Below, one piece after another: positions 10,701-19,018 of a stretch of 64,000 bases of DNA (position 1 is its first letter; every line of letters starts with the position of its first letter). The notes beneath the pieces are model-generated. The model was not told the DNA's origin, made no database searches, and was given only the letters and a program-made list of their open reading frames with translations. This DNA is from Vreelandella maris (GTDB taxonomy: Bacteria; Pseudomonadota; Gammaproteobacteria; Pseudomonadales; Halomonadaceae): assembly GCF_013371085.1 (NCBI RefSeq), contig NZ_JABWCV010000003.1, positions 211,492-275,491 of the forward strand, read 5' to 3'. A program made the position numbers and the translations under genes.

Positions 10701-11047
10701 AGCTCGGTAATAACGCGCAGGCCGCGTCGGTGTGCCTCGTTGATAAAGCGCTGGGCATCCTCTAGCGTGCCGTAATCGGGGCTAACGCTGGTGTATTCCG
10801 CGATATCGTAACCATCGTCGCGACGCGGCGAGGGGTAGAACGGTAAAATCCAAATTGTATTAACGCCCAGGCTGACGATATAGTCCAGCTTCTGAATCAA
10901 ACCTTCGAAATCGCCGATACCATCGTCGTTGGCATCGAAGAAGGCCTTCACGTGTACCTGGTAAATCACCGCGTCTTTGTACCAGAGTGGGTCATCGAGG
11001 AAATCCATCGCCTCGACGGCGTGTGTTTCGCTGCTGGCATCCATCAT
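7700..11047 (-). CDS. treS: Trehalose synthase fused to maltokinase (TreS-Pep2)
   Basis: Bifunctional 1115-residue protein. Residues about 18-560 are a GH13 trehalose synthase that interconverts trehalose and maltose ([25 protein letters not shown]; nucleophile in [14 protein letters not shown] near 212; [12 protein letters not shown]). Residues about 600-1110 are a maltokinase that makes maltose-1-phosphate using ATP. Its kinase-like fold shows the catalytic loop [10 protein letters not shown] (near 955) and the metal-binding segment YIIDFEGEP (near 980). The product feeds GlgE, whose gene lies immediately upstream in the operon. In actinobacteria the two activities are usually separate proteins; the fusion is the common proteobacterial form. 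Full length, with no frameshift seen. Confidence 0.96.
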   Translation of the reverse strand: MMDASSETHAVEAMDFLDDPLWYKDAVIYQVHVKAFFDANDDGIGDFEGLIQKLDYIVSLGVNTIWILPFYPSPRRDDGYDIAEYTSVSPDYGTLEDAQRFINEAHRRGLRVITELVINHTSDQHEWFQRARQAPVGSPERDFYVWSDTDQKYPGTRIIFLDTESSNWTWDPVAGAYYWHRFYSHQPDLNFDNPVVLDEILKVMEYWLDMGVDGLRLDAIPYLVEREGTNNENLPETHVVLKKIRAVLDERYPDRMLLAEANQWPEDTRPYFGDGDECHMAFHFPLMPRMYMALAQEDRFPITDILRQTPEIPATCQWAIFLRNHDELTLEMVTDKERDYLWNHYAADRRARINLGIRRRLAPLLERDRRRIELLNSLLLSMPGTPVLYYGDEIGMGDNIYLGDRDGVRTPMQWSVDRNGGFSRADPAKLVLPPIMDPLYGYQTVNVEAQIRDSHSLLSNMRRLLAVRSQHRAFSRGTMRPLYPSNRHILAYLREMTLDNGETETLLCVANVASTAQAVELDLSAFAGQVPVEMVGGSAFPPVGKLAYLLTLPPYGFFWFLLAPATAMPEWHVPVPEPMPDYVTLIIKKRLEEIFEETPRRLLERETLPSYLPKRRWFAAKQSRIEHVHLHPTGRLEHSGHSLLFSELEVKNGQGSERYQLPLAFLGEDEQSNPLPQQLAMARVRRFHEVGLLTDAVTLDAFTLAVLENMRLGTVLPYEKGEIHFLPTAAFAELTLPEHPEVVQQSAEQSNSSVIINHQLVLKLFRRLEPGIHPEAEIGSYLTERGFMHTVPLYGVVTRLEQGSTQTLMILQGFIDNQGDAWSWTRNKLERAIREAVADDERASEPKAESRYGAFEELEEFATTLGRRLGELHMVLATPSDDPAFAPEVAGSSHVQHWTQRVTQRVEEALNVLEQHKNTANEAEQRLADIILARRATLIDAIKKMAELAQGSLLTRIHGDLHLGQVLVAHDDAYIIDFEGEPARPLEERRAKDSPLRDVAGMLRSFDYAYAKVEEARPGDNEGADTHTDTSHSVVEQYLLKGRQAFLNAYWLATMEIPHEWKQASGAAAAVDLFVLEKTAYEIAYEAANRPEWLGVPLHGLAALIEQLNPGEPHE

Positions 11048-11135
11048 TGGCTTACCCTCTCTGCTTTGATCATTAGGTCAAAATTGACATGAACTAGCGG
11101 CTTCCAAGCCAATACCGTTGTTAGTAAACCGATAG

Positions 11136-13163
11136 CTAGTGAACCGGGCGAAGTCGCCAAATAGCGAACGGCATAACGGCGGGGTCTAAGCGCATCGATT
11201 GCCATTTGCCATGCCAAGTCCATTGACGGCCACTCATGAGATCCTCCACATGCAGTGCCGCTTCGTCGGGAAGTTTGAATAGCGCCATGGGCAACTCAAA
11301 GGCGCCCTCCTGAGGCTCAAACGGGTCAAGGTTGACCGCGACCAAGATGGCCTCGTCGCTTTGCTCGGTGCGCTTGGCGAAGAGCAATAAACGGTCGTTG
11401 TGTACCGCATGGAAGGTCAGCCCAAGATGGCTATGCAACGCCGGATTCTCGCGCCGGATTCGGTTGAGCTGGGCGATCTCATAGATGATGTTGCCGGGGG
11501 CGCTATAGTCGCGCAGGCGAATCTGGTACTTCTCTGAATCGAGGTACTCCTCCTTGCCGGGTACCGGTGCGCCTTCGCAGAGTTCAAAACCGGAGTACAT
11601 GCCCCACAATCCTGAACCCATGGTGGCCAGCGCCGCGCGAATCAGGAAACCTGCCCGTCCGGACGATTGCAGAAAGTAGGGATTGATATCCGGTGTGTTG
11701 ACAAAAAAGTTGGGCCGATAGCCGTCACGCAGGGGCGATTCATTGAGTTGCGTGAAGTATTCGGTTAACTCCGCCTTGGTATGGCGCCAGGTGAAATAGG
11801 TATAGCTCTGTGTGAAACCCAGTTTGCCCAGGCGCAGCATCATGGCCGGGCGGGTAAACGCTTCAGCCAGGAAAATCACATCAGGGTCACGTTGGCGAAT
11901 ATCGGCAATTAACCATTCCCAAAAGGGCAGCGGTTTGGTGTGTGGGTTATCTACACGAAATATCTTTACCCCTTCATCGACCCAGCCTTGAACCACATTA
12001 CGCAGTTCAAGCCAGAGCGAAGGGATGGCCTCTTCGGCGTAGAAGTCGACGTTGACAATATCCTGATATTTTTTGGGCGGATTTTCGGCATAGCGAATTG
12101 AGCCGTCGGGCCGCCAGGAGAACCAGCCTGGGTGTTCCTTGAGCCAGGGGTGATCCGGTGAACACTGAATGGCAAAATCGAGCGCTATCTCCAGGCCGTG
12201 TTCGGCGGCAACACGGACCAGCTCGTGGAAATCTTCGCGGGTGCCAAGCTCAGGATGGATGGCGTCATGTCCGCCTTCTTCGCTGCCAATGGCGTAAGGA
12301 CTGCCTGGGTCGTTCGGCCCGGCTTCAAGGCTGTTGTTAGGCCCTTTGCGATACGCCCGACCGACAGGATGGATAGGCGGAAAATAGAGTACGTCAAAGC
12401 CCATGTCGCGGATTAACGGCAACCGCCTGTGTACATCCTTGAACGTGCCGTGGCGATTGGGATCGTCGGTTTCCGAGCGAGGAAACAGCTCATACCAGCT
12501 GGCAAAACCTGCTTTAAGCCGCTCTACCTCAAGCGGATAAAGGGCGTCGCTTCTGGTTAGATGCGGGCGAGTATCCGCTTCGTGCATCAACCTAGTCGTT
12601 TCATCATCTAATAGCAGCGCGACGCGGTCAGCATCATTCTGCGCTAGCCGAAATTGTTCGAGGAGGTCAGCCAGTGATTCATAAAGCGTTCCTTCGCTAC
12701 GCTCGGCGGCTTGTTCCACCAGTTGTCTGCCTTCTTCCAGTTCGAGCCCGATGGGCACTCCTGCCTGGTGTTTCTTGGCCAGTTCGTAGTGATAAGTGGC
12801 ATAAACATCCCACCAGGCTTCAATAATAAAACCATGGCGGCCCACCCGGTGAGGCGTGAAACTCCCTTCCCATACATCCAGGCCGAGGGGTTCGACCTGG
12901 CTCATGGGCGCGCGCTGTTGCTGCCCCTCATCGTCGTGCCAGCAGATAGCCGCTGCCAGCGCATCGTGACCGTCGGCGAAGATGGTGGCTTTCACCACTA
13001 CCGTTTCGTTAACGATGGCTTTGGTCGCAAAGCGCCCCTGATCCAGGGAAGGGGTGACGGCTTCAATGGCAATGCGCGGGGCATGGGTGGCCGCTAGGCC
13101 ATGGTTCTGGTGTTGACTCTGTGCCGGGAAAGCCCCGGACGTGGGATAGACAGGTGAACTCAT
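11136..13163 (-). CDS. glgE: Alpha-1,4-glucan:maltose-1-phosphate maltosyltransferase
   Basis: Transfers maltosyl units from maltose-1-phosphate to the non-reducing ends of alpha-1,4-glucan. The 675-residue protein has the N-terminal GlgE domain, with an Ig-like part ending at VWEGSFTPHRVGRHGFIIEAW and an inserted helical bundle. The GH13_3 barrel follows (MGFDVLYFPPIHPVGRAYRKG near 254). The nucleophile is Asp405 in IFRVDNPHTKP and the acid/base Glu434 in IFLAEAFTRP, both with the family's typical flanks. It sits between glgX and treS, the usual proteobacterial arrangement, 58 bases after glgX. Confidence 0.96.
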   Translation of the reverse strand: MSSPVYPTSGAFPAQSQHQNHGLAATHAPRIAIEAVTPSLDQGRFATKAIVNETVVVKATIFADGHDALAAAICWHDDEGQQQRAPMSQVEPLGLDVWEGSFTPHRVGRHGFIIEAWWDVYATYHYELAKKHQAGVPIGLELEEGRQLVEQAAERSEGTLYESLADLLEQFRLAQNDADRVALLLDDETTRLMHEADTRPHLTRSDALYPLEVERLKAGFASWYELFPRSETDDPNRHGTFKDVHRRLPLIRDMGFDVLYFPPIHPVGRAYRKGPNNSLEAGPNDPGSPYAIGSEEGGHDAIHPELGTREDFHELVRVAAEHGLEIALDFAIQCSPDHPWLKEHPGWFSWRPDGSIRYAENPPKKYQDIVNVDFYAEEAIPSLWLELRNVVQGWVDEGVKIFRVDNPHTKPLPFWEWLIADIRQRDPDVIFLAEAFTRPAMMLRLGKLGFTQSYTYFTWRHTKAELTEYFTQLNESPLRDGYRPNFFVNTPDINPYFLQSSGRAGFLIRAALATMGSGLWGMYSGFELCEGAPVPGKEEYLDSEKYQIRLRDYSAPGNIIYEIAQLNRIRRENPALHSHLGLTFHAVHNDRLLLFAKRTEQSDEAILVAVNLDPFEPQEGAFELPMALFKLPDEAALHVEDLMSGRQWTWHGKWQSMRLDPAVMPFAIWRLRPVH

Positions 13164-13221
13164 CGCATGCTTCTCCTTGCAGCGCGAAAACGACAGCGAA
13201 GGTATCCGCGCCGCCTTATGT

Positions 13222-15420
13222 CTAGGTAACGGCGCCTTCGTTGTGCTGCACTAGCTCTAGCAGGGCCAGTGAGCGACCTTCCATCCTATGTTCTTCACCA
13301 AAGGCGCGCTGGAACGGGGCTTCCTCACAGGTTTGGCTGGTGTCGAGGCGGCATAACCATCCGCTACCGCTTGGGGCGGCCGGTAGTTGAAAAGCGACGG
13401 CCTCGTGGTGCGCATTGAAAATTAGCAGCAAGGTGACATCGGCCCCCGCACGGCGTATGCCGGAAGGCTGCGCGCGACCATCGAGTAAAAGACCGAGTGT
13501 GCGCGCCTCGGTATCTTCCCAGCGCTCAACATCCATTTCGGCGCCATCCGGGGCCAGCCATGTCACTTCCTTGAGCCCCATTTCTTCGTTGTATTCACCT
13601 GAAAGGAAGCGACCTCGCCGCAGGATGGGGTAACGCATCCGAAGTGCGATCACGCGCCGCAGGTACTCGATCATGGCGTGGGCGTCACCGTCGAGATTCC
13701 AGTCCACCCAGCTGATCTCGTTATCCTGGCAGTAGGCGTTATTGTTGCCTTGCTGGGTGCGCAATAGTTCGTCGCCCGCCAGTAGCATCGGCGTGCCTTG
13801 GGAGAACAGCGTGGTGGCGATAAAGTTACGGATCTGACGCAGCCGTAATGCCTGGATATCCTCATCGTCAGTAGGGCCTTCGACGCCATGGTTCCACGAT
13901 AAATTGTGGTCATGGCCATCCATATTGTCCTCGCCGTTCGCCTCGTTATGCTTATCGTTGTAGGCCACCAGATCAAAAAGGGTGTAGCCGTCGTGGGCCG
14001 TCACGAAGTTGACCGAGGCGAATGGCCGCCGGCCACGCCGTTTGAAGAAATCCGCTGACGCCATGAGCCGGGTGGCAAGCTCGGGTAACTGCCCTTCATC
14101 GCCGCGCCAGAAAGCGCGTACCGTATCCCGGTAGCGGTCATTCCATTCTGCCCAGCCAGGAGGGAAGCCACCGACTTGATAACCGCCGGGGCCGCAGTCC
14201 CAAGGTTCGGCAATTAGCTTAACCTGACTGAGAATAGGGTCCTGTCGACAGGAATCGAGAAAGCCGCCCCCCTCGTCGAAGCCGTGGGGTTCGCGGCCAA
14301 GAATGGTCGCCAAATCAAAGCGGAAACCGTCGACGCGCATTTCTGTGGCCCAATAGCGCAGCGAGTCGGTGACCATTTGCAGCACACGCTGATGGCTAAG
14401 ATTAAGAGTATTACCCGTGCCGGTATCGTCGATGTAGTAGCGCGGCTCTTCGGGCATCAGCCGGTAGTAAGAGGCGTTGTCGATGCCTTTAAGCGAAAGG
14501 GTGGGACCTAGCTCGTTACCTTCGGCCGTGTGGTTGTAGACCACATCGAGAATGACCTCCAGGTCGGCGGCATGGTAACGCGCCACCAGCTCTTTAAATT
14601 CATTGATGCTTTCGCCAGAGATATAGCGCGAATGGGGGGCGAAAAAACCGAGCGTGTTGTAGCCCCAGTAATTGCGCAGCCCTTGCTCTAACAGGCGCTG
14701 ATCATCTACGAAGGCGTGGATCGGCAGTAACTCAACCGACGACACGCCAAGGGAGTGAATATAGTCAACCACATCGTTGACCATCAGCCCGGCAAAGGTG
14801 CCACGTAGCGCTTCTGGTACCGAAGGATGGCGCATGGTATACCCACGAACATGGGTCTCATAAACAATGGTGTGATCCCAAGGCAACTGCACATCCCGAG
14901 AGCGACCCCAGGTAAAGGCCGGGTCGATCACGCGGCAACGCGGCATAAACGGTGCACTGTCCCGATCATCGAAACTTAGATCACCGTCGGGATGGCCGAT
15001 GGTGTAACCAAATAGTGCTTCATCCCATTGCAGGTCACCCACAATCTGTTTGGCGTAAGGGTCGAGCAGCAGCTTGTTGGGGTTGAAGCGGTGGCCTTCC
15101 TCGGGGGCATAAGGACCATGCACACGGTAACCATACAGTTGGCCGGGGCGGGCGTCGGGTAGGTAGCCATGCCAAACTTCGTCGGTGTATTCGGGCAGCT
15201 CTACACGTGCCAACTCCTGTTCGCCGGTTTCATCAAACAGGCATAGTTCAACCCTCGTGGCATTCGCCGAGAACAGCGCGAAATTAACGCCTAGTCCATC
15301 CCAGGTCGCCCCTAAAGGAAACGATGATCCTTCGTGAACACGTGTCTGCCGCATAACGCTTGGGGTTTCGTCGGCGGCAACGGACTTATCGCTGTCCCGC
15401 GAGGCGTGGCTTGTATTCAT
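13222..15420 (-). CDS. glgX: Glycogen debranching enzyme
   Basis: Isoamylase-type enzyme of 732 residues that hydrolyses alpha-1,6 branches of trimmed glycogen. It has a CBM48 module at the N-terminus (FPLGATWDGLGVNFALFSANA, about 35-55) and a GH13_11 barrel. The nucleophile region is MRVDGFRFDLATILGREPHGF and the acid/base region is KLIAEPWDCGPGGYQVGGFPPGW. The third acidic residue is in VNFVTAHDGYTLFDLV. The upstream gap of about 100 bases to the DUF2934 gene contains an unusual AT-rich periodic repeat that may carry an internal promoter. Debranching would supply linear chains to TreY and MalQ encoded in the same block. Confidence 0.96.
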   Translation of the reverse strand: MNTSHASRDSDKSVAADETPSVMRQTRVHEGSSFPLGATWDGLGVNFALFSANATRVELCLFDETGEQELARVELPEYTDEVWHGYLPDARPGQLYGYRVHGPYAPEEGHRFNPNKLLLDPYAKQIVGDLQWDEALFGYTIGHPDGDLSFDDRDSAPFMPRCRVIDPAFTWGRSRDVQLPWDHTIVYETHVRGYTMRHPSVPEALRGTFAGLMVNDVVDYIHSLGVSSVELLPIHAFVDDQRLLEQGLRNYWGYNTLGFFAPHSRYISGESINEFKELVARYHAADLEVILDVVYNHTAEGNELGPTLSLKGIDNASYYRLMPEEPRYYIDDTGTGNTLNLSHQRVLQMVTDSLRYWATEMRVDGFRFDLATILGREPHGFDEGGGFLDSCRQDPILSQVKLIAEPWDCGPGGYQVGGFPPGWAEWNDRYRDTVRAFWRGDEGQLPELATRLMASADFFKRRGRRPFASVNFVTAHDGYTLFDLVAYNDKHNEANGEDNMDGHDHNLSWNHGVEGPTDDEDIQALRLRQIRNFIATTLFSQGTPMLLAGDELLRTQQGNNNAYCQDNEISWVDWNLDGDAHAMIEYLRRVIALRMRYPILRRGRFLSGEYNEEMGLKEVTWLAPDGAEMDVERWEDTEARTLGLLLDGRAQPSGIRRAGADVTLLLIFNAHHEAVAFQLPAAPSGSGWLCRLDTSQTCEEAPFQRAFGEEHRMEGRSLALLELVQHNEGAVT

Positions 15421-15462
15421 TGCATTCGTCCTTGGGCCATTCGGGCACTTGGGTGTTAGCTA

Positions 15463-15518
15463 ACGTTTTAACGTCTGTTTGTTAACAAACGTTTTTTAAC
15501 GACCGTTTTTAAAAACAG
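15463..15518. repeat. 14-bp periodic AT-rich palindromic repeat before glgX
   Basis: Four consecutive 14-base units start at 15463, 15477, 15491 and 15505. The first three share a T-T-A-A-C core at the same offset: ACGTTTTAACGTCT, GTTTGTTAACAAAC and GTTTTTTAACGACC. The fourth, GTTTTTAAAAACAG, is diverged. Several units are themselves palindromes: GTTTGTTAACAAAC is perfect over 14 bases and GTTTTTAAAAAC over 12. A further palindrome, GTTAGCTAAC, lies just outside at 15455-15464. The array fills the gap between the DUF2934 stop and the glgX start and contrasts sharply with the GC-rich flanks. Confidence 0.65.
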
Positions 15519-15521
15519 CTT

Positions 15522-16130
15522 TTAACTCTCGGGGTCGCTTGTCTTAGGCGTATTGGTTTTCTTCGCCTTTGGCGTCGCTTTTTTCGTTGTCTTGGCGTCT
15601 GTCTTTTTAGCCGTTGCCGTCTTACCTGCTTTCTTAGATGTGTTAGCTGTCTTAGCTGTGCTCGTCTCTTTGCTAGCGGCCAGCGGGTTGCTGCTACGCC
15701 GCGGGCGGCGGGTACGCGCCACCGTGGCGGAGTCCTCAGGCAGAGGCTCCATCGAACTCGCTGTAGCGTCGGGGGCGGTAGGCGCCTGGGGCGGATGGCC
15801 ACGATCCTGTACCGGCACGTCCTGCCCGACTAAGGTGTCGTCGCGAAAGGGAGCTTCATCGAAGTCGGGGTCGCCGTCCGGGTCTTCCAGCGGTAAACGG
15901 TTCTCCTGGATGCCTACCTCGTCATCCTCTAGCGGCAAGTCCTCCTCCAAGATAGGTGTTTCGTCCAGAGGCTCACCGACTTCTTCCAAGTCGGCGTCGT
16001 TACCGGCTGCTTGCTCAGCGGCAACGATCTTTAATGCCCTATCCCAATGGCGTTGCTGTTGGCCTTCGGGGCGTCCTTCAGCTTCCCAGATGCTGTAGGC
16101 CAGTTGACGCACGCGTTCTTCGTCAGTCAT
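15522..16130 (-). CDS. DUF2934 protein with acidic middle and histone H1-like tail
   Basis: A 202-residue protein of unknown function. Residues 3-40 match the short DUF2934 domain (EERVRQLAYSIWEAEGRPEGQ, then a W-x-x-A motif). Residues about 45-110 are strongly acidic and proline-containing, predicted disordered. Residues about 138-199 are a Lys/Thr/Ala/Ser repeat region (TAKTANTSKKAGKTATAKKT) like histone H1 or AlgP/PhaF-type tails. It is encoded inside the glucan operon between treY and glgX; the same position is occupied by a hypothetical protein in the equivalent Pseudomonas locus. A link to glucan granules or nucleic acid is inference only. The low-complexity tail also makes length variation between strains likely. 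Confidence 0.85.
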   Translation of the reverse strand: MTDEERVRQLAYSIWEAEGRPEGQQQRHWDRALKIVAAEQAAGNDADLEEVGEPLDETPILEEDLPLEDDEVGIQENRLPLEDPDGDPDFDEAPFRDDTLVGQDVPVQDRGHPPQAPTAPDATASSMEPLPEDSATVARTRRPRRSSNPLAASKETSTAKTANTSKKAGKTATAKKTDAKTTKKATPKAKKTNTPKTSDPES

Positions 16131-16151
16131 GTCAGCTCATCCTATGTGCTA

Positions 16152-16190
16152 TGTCACAATTCGTTTTCGACGCTCGTTTTCGATGTGACA
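16152..16190. repeat. Inverted repeat enclosing a 14-bp direct repeat
   Basis: TGTCACA (16152-16158) and TGTGACA (16184-16190) are exact inverted copies. Between them TCGTTTTCGA occurs twice with starts 14 bases apart (16161 and 16175). It lies in the 71-base gap between the DUF2934 start and the treY stop. It could be a weak stem-loop or a protein site; nothing in the sequence decides. Confidence 0.45.
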
Positions 16191-16201
16191 GGGTGTGGAA
16201 G

Positions 16202-19018
16202 TCATCTAGAAGTAACCCAAGCGCCGCTGCTCTCCGTGTCGTTGTTACGCAGATAGACACCGATGGGGAGTTCCGCCAGCAAGGAGGCGATAGGAAGTCC
16301 GTGGTCGCCTATCTCCAGAGAAGACTCGGTCAAAATCCCCTGCCAAACGCCAGCATCTGGCTGTAGCAAAGTATCTCCCCAGTGCGTCGGGGGAATATGC
16401 GGTAGCTCAGCGTTGCCTAGTAGCGCTGTCGTCAGCCGGGGTACTACCACCAACAATCGGTAGCCAGCGTAACGCCGGGTAAATGCCATCACGTGGTCGG
16501 CCTGCTCACCAGTTGCCGAGAGAGGATGATAATCACCGTGGGTAAATAGCCGCGGATGACGATGGCGCAACGTCAGCAACCGGGCGATGAACGCTTGCTT
16601 TATCCGTCCATCCCGCCACGTTAACAATGCCTCTGTAGGCGTTAAGGCCGCTTCAAGCGCCGCTTGACGCGCGGCATGGTCGACGGGGCGGCGATTATCA
16701 GGATCGACCAAGCTGTAATCCCAGAATTCGCCACCTTGGTAGAGGTCAGGTACGCCGGGAACGGTCAGGCGCAGCACCGTTTGTACGAGGCCATTAAGGG
16801 CGCCCGGTAGATCAACAGTGCGTGCCGCCGCTGCAATGGAATCGCGCAGGGGCGGTGTGGTCAGTAAGTCCTCAAGGAACGCTTGTGAAGCGGACTCATA
16901 AGTATCATCTGGCCATAGCCAATGGCTGAGTAACTTGGCTTCGCGCAGGGCTTTTTGCTGCCACTGGGCGAGTCGCTGGGTAAACGTTTGCATCTCATCG
17001 TTGTCCAGCGGGTCAAGCGTTGGTGCCCAGGCCCCTAGTAAAATTTGGTAGAGAATCAGTTCATCGCCCGGTGAGGGAGCAACCCCGTTGGGCAACGACC
17101 GGCGCAGCGGAGCGGCTAACCGCCGCCAATGCTCAACATGCGTCGCAAAGTGGGTGGCGTGCTCGCTGAGTGCTGCTAATCGCGCGCGAACATCTTCGCC
17201 TCGCTTGTGGTCGTGGGTGGCGGTGGTCACCATGTTGCGGGGGAATTGGCGGGCACGCCGGGCATTCGCTTCGTGAAAGTGTTTGGGAGAATGGCTGAAG
17301 TGCTCGCCATCGAAGCCCACATCGTTTCGCGAGATCAATACGGCGCTGCGATACCCCGCGGTATCTTCCACTGCCTTGGCCGCCACCGGCGAGGTGAGCT
17401 GCTGGAAGCGTACGATGGCGCGCTGGCGCAGTCGGCGCTCGTCATCCTTTGCGATGTCACGAGGCGCTTCGCCGCCCAGCCAGCGCTCTAACGCTTCGAG
17501 CACTGCAATGTCTGGCGGATTTAGCGCTTGCCGAGCCCCGCGCATCGCCTGAGCGAAAAAAGGAGCATCGGCTTCGGGGCGTCCGGCCTCGTCGGCATAG
17601 CTGCGATAGATGGGGAAGTGAACGATTAACGCTTCCAGTGCCCGGCTGATGGCCGCCAGGGTAATATCACGGCTGGCAAGCTGGGCGCGGGCAATGGCAT
17701 GCAGGGCGTTGGCACAGGCATTGAATTCGCTGGCTAGTAGTGAGGTCAGTATCTCGCGCCTGGCCAGCCGTACCTCGGTTGAAAAATCAATGTCTCGGCC
17801 ACTGATTTCCTGCCAAAGCTTGCGCAGTGGTGCGGCGCTGGCCGGGCTGTGCTGTATGCCTGAGACTTCGTTCATAAACTCATAACCGCTGGTGCCGTCC
17901 ACACCCCAGTCGTCATGTAACGTTTCGCCATCACCCAAAATCTTTTCTACATAGAGAGCGACGTGGCGAGGCACATCGGACGGTCGCTTGGCTTGCAAGG
18001 CATCCAGGCGCTGGCGTAGCGTTAGGCAATAGCCGCGTGGGTCGGCAAGCCCATCAACGTGGTCGACCCGTAAGCCATCGACCCAGCCCGCTTCGACCAA
18101 CCGTAACGGCAGGGCATGAACGGCCTCGAACACTTCCGGCACTTCAACGCGTAGCCCGCCCAGTTCGGTGACATCGAAGAAGCGCCGCCAGTTGATCTCA
18201 TCAGAGGCGGTGCGCCACCACGCCAGGCGGTAATGCTGGCGTTCAAGCAAGTTATGCAGGCGAATGGCACCGTTGGGGTTTGCACCGTCAAACAGGGGCA
18301 GAACAGCGTCGATCGACTGCCGGGCAGCGGGGGATTCCATCACCTTGCTTAGCTGGTAACGCGCCTCGTCAGCAGCGGTATAGGCGTCTTCGCGTTGCTG
18401 CAGGGCATCGAAAAAGGCCGCCTGTTCGTGCAGCACGTTGTGCTCAGCAAAGCGTAGTATGTCGCCGTAATGACGAGGATCGATGGGGAAACGGTGCTCG
18501 TGATAATCCACATGGAAGCCCGCCTTATCGGCGTCGTAGCTCAGTTCTAATTCACCGGAATGCAGGGTTTCGGCATAAGGATCACCCAAGAACGGCACTA
18601 GCAGCTTTCCGGCAAGCGAGGGGGCGGCGTTATTAATATCAGCAGCGTGCCAGTCAATATCAAAGAAGTCGGCATAGGGGCTATCTTTCCCCCAGGTCAG
18701 CACATCCTGCCACCAGCGGTTTTGGGAGCCCCCCACCGCTAGGTGGTTGGGGACAATATCCAGAATTAGCCCCATGCCACGCGAGCGAAGCCGCGATACT
18801 AGGCGCTCCAGCGCCGCCTCGCCGCCTAAATCAGGGTCGATGCGTGTTGGGTCGATGCCATCGTAACCATGGGGCGAACCGGCACGTGATGCCTGTAGAG
18901 GTGAGGCATAAATATGACTAATACCCAGGCTGGCGTAATAGTCTACCCAGTGTTCGGCATCCTCTAGGGTAAAGTCGCGGTGAAACTGCAACCGCACAGT
19001 CGCGAGGATTTCATTCAT
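16202..19018 (-). CDS. treY: Maltooligosyl trehalose synthase
   Basis: Rearranges the reducing-end alpha-1,4 bond of maltodextrins to alpha,alpha-1,1, giving maltooligosyl trehalose. At 938 residues it has typical family length. The N-terminus RLQFHRDFTLEDA and YYASLGISHIYASPLQAS are diagnostic. GLILDIVPNHLAVGG, the nucleophile segment WVDGLRVDHVDGLADP and the acidic segment LYVEKILGDGETLHDDWGVDGTSGYEF follow. I chose the ATG at 19018 rather than an in-frame upstream start at 19081. It begins right before the conserved N-terminus and overlaps the malQ stop by 8 bases, which indicates translational coupling. It acts with TreZ, encoded two genes upstream. Confidence 0.95.
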   Translation of the reverse strand: MNEILATVRLQFHRDFTLEDAEHWVDYYASLGISHIYASPLQASRAGSPHGYDGIDPTRIDPDLGGEAALERLVSRLRSRGMGLILDIVPNHLAVGGSQNRWWQDVLTWGKDSPYADFFDIDWHAADINNAAPSLAGKLLVPFLGDPYAETLHSGELELSYDADKAGFHVDYHEHRFPIDPRHYGDILRFAEHNVLHEQAAFFDALQQREDAYTAADEARYQLSKVMESPAARQSIDAVLPLFDGANPNGAIRLHNLLERQHYRLAWWRTASDEINWRRFFDVTELGGLRVEVPEVFEAVHALPLRLVEAGWVDGLRVDHVDGLADPRGYCLTLRQRLDALQAKRPSDVPRHVALYVEKILGDGETLHDDWGVDGTSGYEFMNEVSGIQHSPASAAPLRKLWQEISGRDIDFSTEVRLARREILTSLLASEFNACANALHAIARAQLASRDITLAAISRALEALIVHFPIYRSYADEAGRPEADAPFFAQAMRGARQALNPPDIAVLEALERWLGGEAPRDIAKDDERRLRQRAIVRFQQLTSPVAAKAVEDTAGYRSAVLISRNDVGFDGEHFSHSPKHFHEANARRARQFPRNMVTTATHDHKRGEDVRARLAALSEHATHFATHVEHWRRLAAPLRRSLPNGVAPSPGDELILYQILLGAWAPTLDPLDNDEMQTFTQRLAQWQQKALREAKLLSHWLWPDDTYESASQAFLEDLLTTPPLRDSIAAAARTVDLPGALNGLVQTVLRLTVPGVPDLYQGGEFWDYSLVDPDNRRPVDHAARQAALEAALTPTEALLTWRDGRIKQAFIARLLTLRHRHPRLFTHGDYHPLSATGEQADHVMAFTRRYAGYRLLVVVPRLTTALLGNAELPHIPPTHWGDTLLQPDAGVWQGILTESSLEIGDHGLPIASLLAELPIGVYLRNNDTESSGAWVTSR

